DNA from: an uncultured Clostridia bacterium
GTDB taxonomy: Bacteria; Bacillota; Clostridia; Peptostreptococcales; Anaerovoracaceae
Assembly: GCA_938046095.1 (NCBI GenBank)
Contig: CALIXS010000003.1
Coordinates: 1-45,505, forward strand
Length of the DNA stretch: 45,505 nt
Direction: 5' to 3'
The notes under the pieces were generated by a model, which did no database searches, was not told the origin of the DNA, and saw only the letters and a list, made by a program, of their open reading frames with translations. Of this stretch, positions 1 to 7,938 are shown in pieces. Each line of letters opens with the position of its first letter. The stretch's first letter is position 1. A program made the position numbers and the translations under genes.

Positions 1-3
1 CAA

Positions 4-55
4 GGGCTATGCCCGCATGTGAAAAACCCCGCGTTTGACGCGGGGATGTTTTTTC
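4..55 (+). terminator. Hairpin pair with intrinsic terminator
   Basis: A small hairpin (4-bp GGGC/GCCC arms around TAT, 4-14) is followed by a perfect 8-bp GC-rich stem (CCCCGCGT 27-34, ACGCGGGG 38-45, 3-nt loop) and a T run at 49-54. It probably ends the gene that lies upstream of the window. The same 8-bp stem recurs in inverted orientation at the far right end of the window. Confidence 0.75.
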
Positions 56-65
56 AGTGGATATT

Positions 66-117
66 TCTGGAAAAAGTGCAGAAATGTTTGACTATTCCAG
101 ATCCGGGGTAATATATA
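66..117 (+). promoter_or_regulatory. Promoter with inverted repeat for Lrp-type regulator
   Basis: A -35-like TTGACT (88-93) is followed by an AT-rich -10 region (TAATAT 109-114 at 15 nt, or TATATA 112-117 at 18 nt). A perfect 7-bp inverted repeat (TCTGGAA 66-72, TTCCAGA 95-101) straddles the -35 box. Autoregulation by the downstream regulator is an inference. Confidence 0.45.
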
Positions 118-185
118 GTTAAACGAGTGGTGTAATAACTGCTGACAGCATACAGGATTGTTTTATGAAAGAAGGGTTATGAATC

Positions 186-1403
186 ATGGGAGAAAAAAAG
201 TATTTGTTAGGAACAGAGGAGCAGCAGGAATGGATGAAAGAGTATTTCTTTGCTCCGCGGGGAATCGGCTTCACCGAACCCGGAACGGTTGCCACCGACA
301 GCGCGGAATTTAGCGCTTACAATGTGGCAAAATCTTTTTATCAAAATTATCCCGAGGTATTTAACTTGGACTACATTGCCTCGAAAGTCAAGGTGGACAG
401 GGAGGAGGTCAGAAAGAGACTGAAACGCCTGTATGATGAGCGTATTATAATGCTTGTATACAATCCGGCGGTGGCGGTGTACGGTTGGGGGCTTTACTAC
501 TGGGTGGTTAAATTGAAGAAGGATACCCCAAAGGAAATAAAGCAGCAGCTGTCCGAGTGGTTCCAAAATAAGGATGATATCTGTACCGGATATCAGACAG
601 AGGGTGATTTTGATTTCTTCAACGGAAATCATATGAGAGTTCTGGACAATCTTCTGTCAGACGTAATCGGGCCTTGGCGCGATATGCCGGAGTTGGAATA
701 CGTGCATTTATGCCCGATTCGTCGCGATGTGAGGGAGTCAAATGTCAATATGTGGGATGCGCATGGAGACGGCTATCGAAAATTTGTATGGGGAAAAGAC
801 CAGGTCAAAAAGCTGCTGAAGGAACAGGATAAGATAGATGCGGTTGATTTTGGCATTATTGATGCGATCAATAATACCAAATCAGTGGGCGATATGTTTG
901 ATTACGCCGTTTTGGAAGAGCTTTCCGGATTGAGTGGAGAGCAGATGAAGAAAGATTTTATGCAGATATGTGATGTCGGACGTTATACGGTGCCGATGAT
1001 TTATTTGAATCATATGAAGCTCGGTCTGACAATGAAGATGTATTTGGTTCGTATGTTTCAAAACGTGCCGAGCTATCGAAAATCTCAAATTACAGATGAA
1101 TTATCCGATATGCCGGAATTCAATAATATCTGGGAGTTTAGCGATTCCTTCTATGATATTATGCTCAGCTCCTTTAAAGAGTTGACAGATTGGAAAGATT
1201 TGCGTAATAAGATTGAGAGTTATGGTGAAGTTGAGGAAGTGAAAATTGCAAATTCTCCAAAGCAGTTTAGAAGGTGGGTTTGCAGACTTGATGATCAGAA
1301 TGGATACTGGGAGGAGTGCGTATTTACGGATGATTTCCTTCAGGATCGCACGATGAGCAATAACGTAAAATGCCGTTTTTCCGTGAATAAGGAGGTGAAA
1401 TAA
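186..1403 (+). CDS. Lrp/AsnC-type transcriptional regulator, two tandem units
   Basis: A 405-residue soluble protein read as two tandem Lrp/AsnC-like units. The first half has a winged-helix-like segment (about residues 48-85, with DYIASKVKVDREEVRKRL as the likely recognition helix) followed by an alpha/beta ligand-binding-like segment to about residue 190. The second half (about 215-400) repeats the layout, with a weaker helix-turn-helix around 235-262. Usual Lrp proteins are about 150 residues, so this is a double-length form. The start at 186 is supported by an AGAAGGG-like ribosome binding site. The stop lies one base before the next gene, whose strong AAGGAGGTG ribosome site sits inside this gene's end, so the two are co-transcribed. 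It probably controls that gene, perhaps sensing an acyl-CoA or amino-acid-derived ligand (inference). The family call is fairly sure, the ligand unknown. Confidence 0.65.
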   Translation: MGEKKYLLGTEEQQEWMKEYFFAPRGIGFTEPGTVATDSAEFSAYNVAKSFYQNYPEVFNLDYIASKVKVDREEVRKRLKRLYDERIIMLVYNPAVAVYGWGLYYWVVKLKKDTPKEIKQQLSEWFQNKDDICTGYQTEGDFDFFNGNHMRVLDNLLSDVIGPWRDMPELEYVHLCPIRRDVRESNVNMWDAHGDGYRKFVWGKDQVKKLLKEQDKIDAVDFGIIDAINNTKSVGDMFDYAVLEELSGLSGEQMKKDFMQICDVGRYTVPMIYLNHMKLGLTMKMYLVRMFQNVPSYRKSQITDELSDMPEFNNIWEFSDSFYDIMLSSFKELTDWKDLRNKIESYGEVEEVKIANSPKQFRRWVCRLDDQNGYWEECVFTDDFLQDRTMSNNVKCRFSVNKEVK

Positions 1404-1404
1404 A

Positions 1405-2823
1405 ATGAAAGTTCTTCATGTTCGCGATTATGTCGTAAAACGTCTGCAGTATGCTCTGAATCCGAAGTCCATTGCCGTGGTCGGCGCAAGTCGGTATGAG
1501 ACTAAGGTGGGATACAAGGTAATTGAGGGGTTGAGAGCTTGGGGCTACAAAGGCGAAATTTACCCGGTCAATCCCAGATCGGATCAGGTGCACGGATTGA
1601 AAGCATACCCTACAGTAAAGGATATTCCATATGATGTGGACTTGGTTTTTGTTGCAGTGCCTGCACATATTGTTAAGTCGGTTTTGGAGGACTGCGTTGC
1701 AAAAAAGGTAAATATTGTTGTGATCGCAACAAGTGCATTTAAAGAAATCGGACGCGGACAGCTGCAGAATGAATTGACGCAGTATTGCCGTGAAAATAAG
1801 CTGCCGCTTATAGGACCGAACTTGGTCGGGATGGGAAGTCCGTATCTGAATTTTAACTGCGGATTTATTCCTTATCTGCCAATGGAAGGACCGGTGGCTA
1901 TGATTTCTCAATCGGGAGCAAATTTGCTGGCGGCACTTGGAACCTCGCAAAAGGATCACTTCGGCATGAGTTTCTTTGTGGGTCTTGGAAATAAAGCGGA
2001 TGTGGATTTTTGTGAATTTATTGCTTACGCAGGTATCGATAATGACACCAAGTGTCTTGCAATCTACATTGAGGGTTTAGATAGTCCGGAAGGATTTGTG
2101 GAAGCGTGCCAAAAGGTTGACAAACCGATTGTTACGATTAAGGTCGGTGGTTCGAAAATCGGCGTCAAGGCCGCTTTTGCACATACTGCTTCAGAAAATG
2201 AGGGGACAAGCGATGCTTATTATGATGAGGTATTTCAAAAGGCAGGCGCTATCCGTGCCACAACATGGCAGGAATTTTTGGATGTCTCATTAGCTTTGGG
2301 AATGCAGCCTCCGCTGTATGATGATAAAATTGTGATGATTACCAATGGGGGAGGCTCCGGATTGTTGAGTTGCGATCATTTTGAAAGAATGGGATTGCCG
2401 CTCCATGAGCTGAAGGAAATTTCCCCGGGGCTTCCGGGACGGATTCGTGCATATATGCCTATGTTCGGCTCACCGCTTAACCCTGTCGATATTTCGGGAA
2501 CTGCTTCACCGATTCAGTATAAGGGAGCCTTCCGTCAGGCAATCAGAGATCCTAAGGTAAACGGAATTCTCGGTTCAATTTGTCCGACAGCGGTGACGGA
2601 TGTAAATGCCGTGGTGGATGTGGTCATCGAGCTGCACGAAATTTATAAGCATCTGAAAAAACCGTTCATTATGGAATGTCAGGGCGGGGAGGAGTGTCAA
2701 CAGGCGATTATGAAGCTGAGAGATCATGGAATTCCGGCATATCCGACAGCGGAGCAAGCTGTAAATGCGATGATTGCTCTCTATAAATATGGAAAGATCA
2801 AACTGGCAAGAAAAAATAAATAG
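1405..2823 (+). CDS. ADP-forming acyl-CoA synthetase alpha subunit-like protein
   Basis: A 472-residue protein of the acetyl-CoA synthetase (ADP-forming)/succinyl-CoA ligase superfamily. The family converts acyl-CoA, ADP and phosphate to acid, CoA and ATP through a phosphohistidine. An N-terminal CoA-binding Rossmann domain (about residues 12-140, with SIAVVGAS and YPVNP) is followed by two flavodoxin-like succinyl-CoA ligase domains (about 150-300 and 310-465, with AMISQSGA and MITNGGGSG). The likely phosphorylated histidine is His260 in AFAHTAS, where SHTGS is more common. The ATP-grasp beta subunit needed for nucleotide turnover is neither fused nor next door: a terminator follows directly. 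It may pair with a beta subunit elsewhere or act as a CoA-binding regulator. Family assignment is confident; substrate and activity are open. Confidence 0.8.
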   Translation: MKVLHVRDYVVKRLQYALNPKSIAVVGASRYETKVGYKVIEGLRAWGYKGEIYPVNPRSDQVHGLKAYPTVKDIPYDVDLVFVAVPAHIVKSVLEDCVAKKVNIVVIATSAFKEIGRGQLQNELTQYCRENKLPLIGPNLVGMGSPYLNFNCGFIPYLPMEGPVAMISQSGANLLAALGTSQKDHFGMSFFVGLGNKADVDFCEFIAYAGIDNDTKCLAIYIEGLDSPEGFVEACQKVDKPIVTIKVGGSKIGVKAAFAHTASENEGTSDAYYDEVFQKAGAIRATTWQEFLDVSLALGMQPPLYDDKIVMITNGGGSGLLSCDHFERMGLPLHELKEISPGLPGRIRAYMPMFGSPLNPVDISGTASPIQYKGAFRQAIRDPKVNGILGSICPTAVTDVNAVVDVVIELHEIYKHLKKPFIMECQGGEECQQAIMKLRDHGIPAYPTAEQAVNAMIALYKYGKIKLARKNK

Positions 2824-2848
2824 TGGATATGAACCTGAACGCTTGATA

Positions 2849-2885
2849 ATATCCTTCGGCTACAATGAAGCCGGAGGATATTTTT
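2849..2885 (+). terminator. Intrinsic terminator
   Basis: A 13-bp stem with one G-U pair (2849-2861 with 2869-2881), a 7-nt loop and a T run. It ends the regulator/acyl-CoA synthetase unit. Confidence 0.85.
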
Positions 2886-2948
2886 GGCTGTGTATTCATA
2901 GATGGAAGTGGGAAATCAAAATGTTTCAGGCAATCATTTTTTGATCTA

Positions 2949-2987
2949 TGTTAATATGTTGACAATATTAACACCTTCGTATAATAT
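2949..2987 (+). promoter_or_regulatory. Promoter with palindromic operator before lipoprotein
   Basis: A perfect TTGACA (2959-2964) is followed by TATAAT (2980-2985, 15-nt spacer) or TAATAT (2982-2987, 17 nt). A perfect 9-bp inverted repeat (TGTTAATAT 2949-2957, ATATTAACA 2965-2973) encloses the -35 box, the position expected of a repressor operator. The cognate regulator is not identifiable. Confidence 0.7.
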
Positions 2988-3055
2988 TACATTAAATACA
3001 CAGTGGAATTATATATAATATCTAAAATTTTTGAAAGCAAAGAAAGAAGAAGGTT

Positions 3056-4090
3056 ATGATTAGAAAGAAAGTTTTTGTAATTATTATGGCATTTTCAATG
3101 ATTATCGGATTGGCTGCCTGTGGGGGCAATGATAAGACACCTGCCGCCTCCGATTCGAGTGTCGCAAGTGACAGCAGCGAAGAAAACGACGACAGTGAGA
3201 AAGAGGTAGAGGGTACACCGATATCGCTTTCCACACCTATCGACTATACCCTGGGTACAACTACAGTTCATTCAGAATGGATCAAGTTTGCGGCAGAACC
3301 TTATGTTGTTAAGGATATTTTTTCACCTCAAATAACTGCTGTTGGAGATTACCTTATTGTTCTGACCGATGACAGGAAGCTCGGGAAATATAAAAATGAA
3401 GGCAGTTCTCTGAAGCTCGAGGCTTCGTGGACATTGGAAAGTGATTATGAGTTCCTGAGCCCGGGTCCTGATAACACTTTTTTCCTGTCAGGTTTTATGT
3501 CGCCTCTTATTCAAATGGATTTAGAGGGTACAAAAATTGCCTCATATGAGGGCACTGATAAGGCAAGCATCAATCCTGACGGACAGAGCGGCTTGATTAC
3601 CTGGCCCGGCAGTACACCTGAGAAACTGACTCTTTCAAACACCAACGCAACAAAAGAAACAATAAGTGAATTGGAAGGGTATTTCGCCACAGGTTCCTGT
3701 ACTTCCAACGAGCATATGTTTCTTTTCGGAAAAGCTGCCGACAGCGAAAATAATAAGGTCTACGTTTTAGATAAAAACGGCAGCATAGTTCTTACCTTGG
3801 GGGGGAACGAAAATCTGGGCGATGATATCATCGGAGCCGCTCAAAGCGTACTTGAAACTGAAAAGTATTATGTGGTACTTGACGGAAACCTTCGCAAGCT
3901 CGCTTTATGGGATAAGGAAGGCAATTTTGCAGGGAAAATTGATGACGATGCTATATTCGGAACCGATTACCCTTGGATTTGCACAAGCACAATTGCCAAT
4001 GACGGTACAATGTATATAGGACTTACTGAAGGAAGGAAAGAGGAAAACTCAAAAAGTGAACTTCTTATATTTAAAGTAAGCGGATTTTAA
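3056..4090 (+). CDS. Lipoprotein, probable beta-propeller fold, function unknown
   Basis: A 344-residue predicted lipoprotein. Residues 1-21 form a signal sequence ending in the lipobox LAAC with Cys22 as the lipid-modified residue. An acidic, Ser/Asp-rich linker (about 24-55) follows. The remaining 290 residues contain repeated short units in which a strand with D or G at its end precedes a new strand (for example VLTDDRKLGKYK, VYVLDKNGSIV and LALWDKEGNF), the pattern of NHL/WD-like propellers. No catalytic motif is visible. It is a single-gene unit with its own promoter-operator upstream and a long terminator hairpin downstream. It probably sits on the outer face of the membrane. The lipoprotein call is firm, the propeller fold tentative. 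Confidence 0.7.
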   Translation: MIRKKVFVIIMAFSMIIGLAACGGNDKTPAASDSSVASDSSEENDDSEKEVEGTPISLSTPIDYTLGTTTVHSEWIKFAAEPYVVKDIFSPQITAVGDYLIVLTDDRKLGKYKNEGSSLKLEASWTLESDYEFLSPGPDNTFFLSGFMSPLIQMDLEGTKIASYEGTDKASINPDGQSGLITWPGSTPEKLTLSNTNATKETISELEGYFATGSCTSNEHMFLFGKAADSENNKVYVLDKNGSIVLTLGGNENLGDDIIGAAQSVLETEKYYVVLDGNLRKLALWDKEGNFAGKIDDDAIFGTDYPWICTSTIANDGTMYIGLTEGRKEENSKSELLIFKVSGF

Positions 4091-4132
4091 TTACCTTTGA
4101 CAATGTTATAATTCCTATCCGAGTTGTATTGA

Positions 4133-4190
4133 AAAAGCGGCTTGATACACCACCCGACTGCCCGTCAGGGTATCAAGCCGCTTTTCTTTT
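4133..4190 (+). terminator. Intrinsic terminator
   Basis: A perfect 15-bp stem (4133-4147 with 4171-4185) with an internal short hairpin in its loop, followed by CTTTT. The left arm begins with A residues, so it could also work on the other strand, but no minus-strand gene ends here. Confidence 0.85.
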
Positions 4191-4300
4191 AGATGAAATA
4201 TGGTCCTTTGTAAAGTTAACAGATAAGAATGTTGAATAAACATGCAAATTTAGCCGAAAGTTTTTTATGCAAAAAAAATCGGTTTTTTTTATTTTAGGTA

Positions 4301-4348
4301 TTGACGACTATTACAGATTGTGATATATTACAGATAACGATATATCGT
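4301..4348 (+). promoter_or_regulatory. PadR promoter with 12-bp palindrome
   Basis: TTGACG (4301-4306), a 17-nt spacer and TATATT (4324-4329). A perfect 12-bp palindrome ACGATATATCGT (4337-4348) lies at the predicted transcription start, suggesting autorepression by PadR (inference). Confidence 0.6.
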
Positions 4349-4372
4349 AAATCGTATTAGAGAGGAGAAAAT

Positions 4373-4711
4373 ATGGGTCGGACAGCAAACAGCGGAGCTC
4401 TTACGGAAGCAATCTTTTACATTCTGCTGCGGCTACATCGACCGGCACACGGCTATGCTTTGATGAAAGACATTGCACAAATGACAGATAACCGTGTCAA
4501 TCTTGGAGCCGGTTCGCTCTATGGAGCCTTGGATACTTTGCAGAAAAAAAAGTGGATAAAAGAGTTGGATGAGCACGCACGGGACAGAAAAATCGAGTAC
4601 ATTATTACGGAAAGCGGAAAGCAAATCTTTGAAAAAGAGATTGATCGTCTGAGAGAACTTCTGCAAAACGCAGAGAATATGAAGGAGGCAGCTGATGAGC
4701 ACCAGGATTAA
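4373..4711 (+). CDS. PadR family transcriptional regulator
   Basis: A 112-residue PadR-family winged-helix repressor. The diagnostic N-terminal domain covers residues 8-85: an ILxxLxxPxHGYxLMKDI-like helix, the LGAGSLYGALDTLQKKKWI recognition-helix region and an IEYIITESGK wing strand. A short C-terminal helix (about 88-108) would give the dimer. The start follows an AGAGGAG ribosome site at good spacing. The last 17 bases overlap the start of the DUF2812 gene. PadR genes next to a DUF2812 membrane protein are a recurrent arrangement in Bacillota, in which PadR represses its own operon. The palindrome just upstream fits that. Confidence 0.9.
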   Translation: MGRTANSGALTEAIFYILLRLHRPAHGYALMKDIAQMTDNRVNLGAGSLYGALDTLQKKKWIKELDEHARDRKIEYIITESGKQIFEKEIDRLRELLQNAENMKEAADEHQD

Positions 4712-5243
4712 AAAAATATTTGTTGATATTCACAAAGAAGAAGAATGGCTGAACAAACAGGGAGAAAAAGGACTCATGTTAATCGGATATCACAATGGAG
4801 AATATGAGTTTGAGGATGTTTCCCCGGTAAAGTATCAATACAGGATCGATTTGCCTGATTACTCCGGCAGCAGGAAGAAGGATTATCTTACTTTTCTTAA
4901 GGAATGCGGGATCTTTGTTGTTGCAGAGTACAACGGCAGAGTATATCTGCGGAAGAACAAAGCTGACGGACCGTTGGATCTGTATAGCGGGAACAAGGAG
5001 ATGAATAAACAGATGAATAAACGTTACGCACATTTTCTTACAATAGGGATATCACAGCTTATTCTGGGAATCTTCCTGTTGATTCAAACGATTTACCACG
5101 TGGAAACAAAAAGCTTACTGTTATGGATTCCCATTATTGTTGATGTCGGTTTAATTATTTCCGGAAGCGTTTTTTTAATCACCGGTATTTACAATTGCAA
5201 AAAGAATAAAGTTCCCGAAAAAGAAAAAGATATTTGGGAATAA
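4695..5243 (+). CDS. DUF2812 membrane protein
   Basis: A 182-residue protein matching the DUF2812 pattern: an N-terminal domain (residues 1-95) with W18LNKQGEKG and YRIDLPD-like strands, then two transmembrane helices (about 113-133 and 142-166) and a charged tail. It is translated from an ATG inside the end of the PadR gene, implying translational coupling. Members of this family are common targets of adjacent PadR repressors. Their biochemical role is unknown, and none is assigned here. Confidence 0.8.
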   Translation: MSTRIKKIFVDIHKEEEWLNKQGEKGLMLIGYHNGEYEFEDVSPVKYQYRIDLPDYSGSRKKDYLTFLKECGIFVVAEYNGRVYLRKNKADGPLDLYSGNKEMNKQMNKRYAHFLTIGISQLILGIFLLIQTIYHVETKSLLLWIPIIVDVGLIISGSVFLITGIYNCKKNKVPEKEKDIWE

Positions 5244-5295
5244 AAGTGCGATCGCAAATCAGATAAAATTATATATTGAGCATTTATATTGCCTT

Positions 5296-5333
5296 GGCCG
5301 GCCGGTTTTCAAATAGAGGATCAGCCGGCTTTT
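5296..5333 (+). terminator. Probable intrinsic terminator
   Basis: A 6-7 bp GC-rich stem (GCCGGC at 5297-5302 paired with GCCGGC at 5324-5329) followed by TTTTA. The loop is longer than ideal. Confidence 0.45.
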
Positions 5334-5353
5334 ATATCGGGCCGGAACAGTTT

Positions 5354-5396
5354 GTCATAGTATGACAGCAATAGTGATAATGCTGTTAACATTATC
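5354..5396. promoter_or_regulatory. Cluster of three interlocking inverted repeats
   Basis: GTCATA/TATGAC (5354-5359, 5361-5366, one-base centre), ACAGCA/TGCTGT (5365-5370, 5381-5386) and GATAATG/CATTATC (5376-5382, 5390-5396) are all perfect and share bases. They could be alternative DNA-binding sites or alternative RNA folds. They lie about 180 bp before the peroxiredoxin start. Confidence 0.4.
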
Positions 5397-5572
5397 CAAC
5401 TGCCGATGACGCCGGTTTAAAAAACTTAATTTAACTCTTTTTTTGACAAAGAAGTTGGTTGAAACTGATTTTAGATGTTTGAGACTAACTGAAACGGAGC
5501 ATACATATACCGTAAGATATCGTATTATAACCGGTTTTGGGCCGATGCAAAAGGCTCGGAAAGGATGTAAGT

Positions 5573-6268
5573 ATGAGCTATTGTGACAGACCTGCGGTCA
5601 AGGTACCCAAGGCGGAGGAATATGACCGCGAGATCGTTGAATCGAGTGAAAAGAAGGAGAAAAACATGATTTTAGTAGGAAATCCTGCGCCTGTTTTTTT
5701 GGCGCCGGCATACCATAAGGGAGATATGACGGAGATAAATCTTGAAGACTATAAGGGCAAATGGGTGATGCTCTGTTTCTATCCGGGGGATTTTACTTTT
5801 GTATGCGGAACGGAGGTGGCCGCTGTTGCCTCGAAAAATAAGGAGTTTGAAGAGCTCGGAGTTCAGGTGATATCGGTATCCGTTGACAGCCAGTTCGTTC
5901 ACAAGATATGGAATGATACGGAGCTATCAAAGATGGCGGGCTGCGACGTGCCTTTCCCGATGGCTTCCGATTCATCCGGTGCCATCGGCGAGCTGTACGG
6001 CGTATATAACAGAGAAGCCGGTGTAGACGTTAGAGGCAGGTTTATCATTGATCCGGACGGTATCGTTCAGGGAATGGAAGTGCTGACACCTCCTGTAGGC
6101 CGAAACGTGGCGGAGGCACTGAGGCAGATTAAGGCATATCAGCTCGTCAGAGAAACAAAGGGTGCTGAGTTTACGCCGGCAGGCTGGCAGCCGGGAGGCA
6201 AGACTCTCAAGCCGGGAAACGATCTTATAGGGAATGTATGGAAGGCGTGGAACGTGAAAGACCTCTAA
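5573..6268 (+). CDS. AhpC/Prx-type peroxiredoxin
   Basis: Peroxiredoxin that reduces hydroperoxides through a peroxidatic cysteine. The Prx fold starts at MILVGNPAPVF and shows PGDFTFVC with Cys78 (Cys47 if counted from Met32, the usual AhpC position). The residue after it is Gly, where FVCPTE is usual. The typical C-terminal resolving-Cys motif (VCP) is absent, and the tail ends with a WQPGGKTLKPG-type segment, so recycling would need another Cys (Cys124 is a candidate) or a partner. Two starts are plausible: ATG 5573 with AAAGGA upstream (231 aa), giving a charged 31-residue extension, and ATG 5666 with a very strong AGAAGGAG at 6 nt (200 aa). I annotate the longer one because its codons are open and a ribosome site exists, but the shorter matches the family better. 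No alkyl hydroperoxide reductase AhpF is adjacent. Confidence 0.85.
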   Translation: MSYCDRPAVKVPKAEEYDREIVESSEKKEKNMILVGNPAPVFLAPAYHKGDMTEINLEDYKGKWVMLCFYPGDFTFVCGTEVAAVASKNKEFEELGVQVISVSVDSQFVHKIWNDTELSKMAGCDVPFPMASDSSGAIGELYGVYNREAGVDVRGRFIIDPDGIVQGMEVLTPPVGRNVAEALRQIKAYQLVRETKGAEFTPAGWQPGGKTLKPGNDLIGNVWKAWNVKDL

Positions 6269-6376
6269 GCATTTAGAAATGTATAAATAAAAAAAGCTTT
6301 GTTTAAGGTATTTTTTAACTTCAGGCTTTATAATGGGGCAATAAATTTAATTGACAACCTGAAAGGAGTGTGTGCC

Positions 6377-7678
6377 ATGAAGAGAAAAATATCTGAAAAG
6401 CTTATAATTTCGTTTATAGCCGTGGTAATGATTGCCGGTACACTCGCTTCTTGCGGTAGTGCGGCAAGAAATTCTGCGACATCGTCATCGGACAAATCGG
6501 TGTCGTCAGTTAAAAACGAATCTGAAAGCACTGATAATTATTCATCGGTATTGTTTCCATACACCGGCAATGACGACGGAATTATCGACACTACGAGCCT
6601 ATTTGCAAAAAGAGATCTTGAACAGACTGCCGATATATCGGCAGCGACGAGGATGACTGTAGAAAACGACCGAACTATCGAAATCACGGAGGACGGCGTT
6701 TACGTCATAAGCGGAACCGCATCAAACTGTACCATTAAAGTTATCGCCGATGACAGTGCGAAGGTTCAGTTAGTGCTTGACGTCCTGACGGTAACCAATG
6801 ATGATTTTCCGGTGATATACGTTTTGTCGGCGGATGAGGTCCTCGTAACTACAACGGAGGGTACGTCTAATTGTATGACCGTAACGGGAGCATTTAAGGC
6901 GGATGGCGATTCAAATACGGATGCCGTGATTTTTTCAAAAGAGGATATCGTATTCAACGGTCTGGGGACACTGAAAATTACATCCTCAGGTAACGGAATT
7001 GACGGCAAAGACGATGTCAGATTTACAGGAGGCACGTATAATATCAATGCCGACAATAACGGAATTGAAGGAAAAAATTATATAGCGGTATGTGACGGAA
7101 CATTTACGATTGACGCGGCTCGGGACGGCATAAAGGCCCAAAACGATGACGATTATACGCTCGGATATATTTATATCGGAGGAGGTAAGTTTACTATATG
7201 CGTCGGAAGTGACGGCGTAAAAGCAAATACAGTCGTTCAGATTGATGACGCGGCCTTAGATATCAGCCGTTCTTCAGAAGGAATTGAGGCTGCGTATATA
7301 CAAATAAACGGTGGAACTGTAAATGTATATGCTTCCGATGACTGTCTCAATGCAGTACAGGAGAGCACGTTGTACGATGCGACAATTGAAATAAACGGCG
7401 GAAATATAACTGTAGAGGTCGGTCCCGGCGATACGGATGCGCTCGACAGTAACGGGAGTATATACGTAAACGGCGGAACAGTGAATGTAACGGCACCCAC
7501 ATCATCGTTCGATTATGAAAATAAAGCCGAATTTAACGGCGGTACTATTATTATCAATGGAGAAGAAGTCAGCGAGATACCGAAAGATATGATGGGAGGT
7601 GTAATGATACCGGGTCAAGACAATTTTGGCGGATGGACTGAAGGTCAATCCGGCCGGGAACCGCCCGGAAAACGCTGA
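6377..7678 (+). CDS. Carbohydrate-binding beta-helix lipoprotein (DUF4353/Cthe_2159-like)
   Basis: A 433-residue lipoprotein with lipobox TLASC (Cys26) and a Ser-rich linker to about residue 60. From about residue 95 it shows the Cthe_2159/DUF4353 pattern: an ITEDGVYVISGT entry, then repeated rungs of the form GNGIDGKDDVRFTGGTYNI, DNNGIEGKNYIAVCDGTF, ARDGIKAQ and SDDCLNAV, each rich in Asp/Asn/Gly and ending in a short GG-T strand. In the family this makes a calcium-rich parallel beta-helix that binds acidic polysaccharide. The C-terminus is Gly/Pro-rich. The start at 6377 is chosen for its GAAAGGAG ribosome site 8 nt upstream and its proper signal peptide; earlier in-frame codons lack both. 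A likely -10 (TATAAT) lies in the 108-bp gap upstream. It probably acts at the cell surface in glycan binding; ligand unknown. Confidence 0.85.
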   Translation: MKRKISEKLIISFIAVVMIAGTLASCGSAARNSATSSSDKSVSSVKNESESTDNYSSVLFPYTGNDDGIIDTTSLFAKRDLEQTADISAATRMTVENDRTIEITEDGVYVISGTASNCTIKVIADDSAKVQLVLDVLTVTNDDFPVIYVLSADEVLVTTTEGTSNCMTVTGAFKADGDSNTDAVIFSKEDIVFNGLGTLKITSSGNGIDGKDDVRFTGGTYNINADNNGIEGKNYIAVCDGTFTIDAARDGIKAQNDDDYTLGYIYIGGGKFTICVGSDGVKANTVVQIDDAALDISRSSEGIEAAYIQINGGTVNVYASDDCLNAVQESTLYDATIEINGGNITVEVGPGDTDALDSNGSIYVNGGTVNVTAPTSSFDYENKAEFNGGTIIINGEEVSEIPKDMMGGVMIPGQDNFGGWTEGQSGREPPGKR

Positions 7679-7769
7679 ATCGAAAAAGCATCTTTTAATC
7701 CGAAAAGGCGACTCGGGAAATCTAAAACTTTGAAATTTTTTGTCTGGAGAGTTCGCCGACGTTTGTGTC

Positions 7770-7815
7770 AACCTCCATATCGATGTAAGATAATTACATG
7801 GTATGGAGGTTTTTG
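7770..7815 (+). terminator. Intrinsic terminator
   Basis: A perfect 10-bp outer stem (7770-7779 with 7802-7811), a 6-bp inner stem ATGTAA/TTACAT and a following T run. It ends the beta-helix lipoprotein transcript. Confidence 0.8.
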
Positions 7816-7910
7816 TATGCCGGGTAAGCCTTATAAAAGCAGCGATATACACCGGTTTCGGCGATAATTGACATCGCGAAAAAACGGAACGACGTCCTGT
7901 TTACTGTATC

Positions 7911-7938
7911 TTGACAGAAAAGGAGGCTCAGTTATAAT
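7911..7938 (+). promoter_or_regulatory. Consensus sigma-70-type promoter
   Basis: Perfect TTGACA (7911-7916), a 16-nt spacer and perfect TATAAT (7933-7938). It would drive the O-antigen ligase-like gene with a leader of about 115 nt. Confidence 0.8.

Larger units (their letters stand above)
5244..5572. other. Intergenic region, 329 bp
   Basis: It holds a probable terminator for the PadR operon (5296-5333), a cluster of three overlapping inverted repeats (5354-5396), a lone TTGACA at 5443-5448 without a good -10 at 17 nt, and a likely peroxiredoxin promoter near 5500-5528 (CATACA-17-TATTAT). I see no reading frame here with a ribosome site or recognisable product. Confidence 0.5.
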
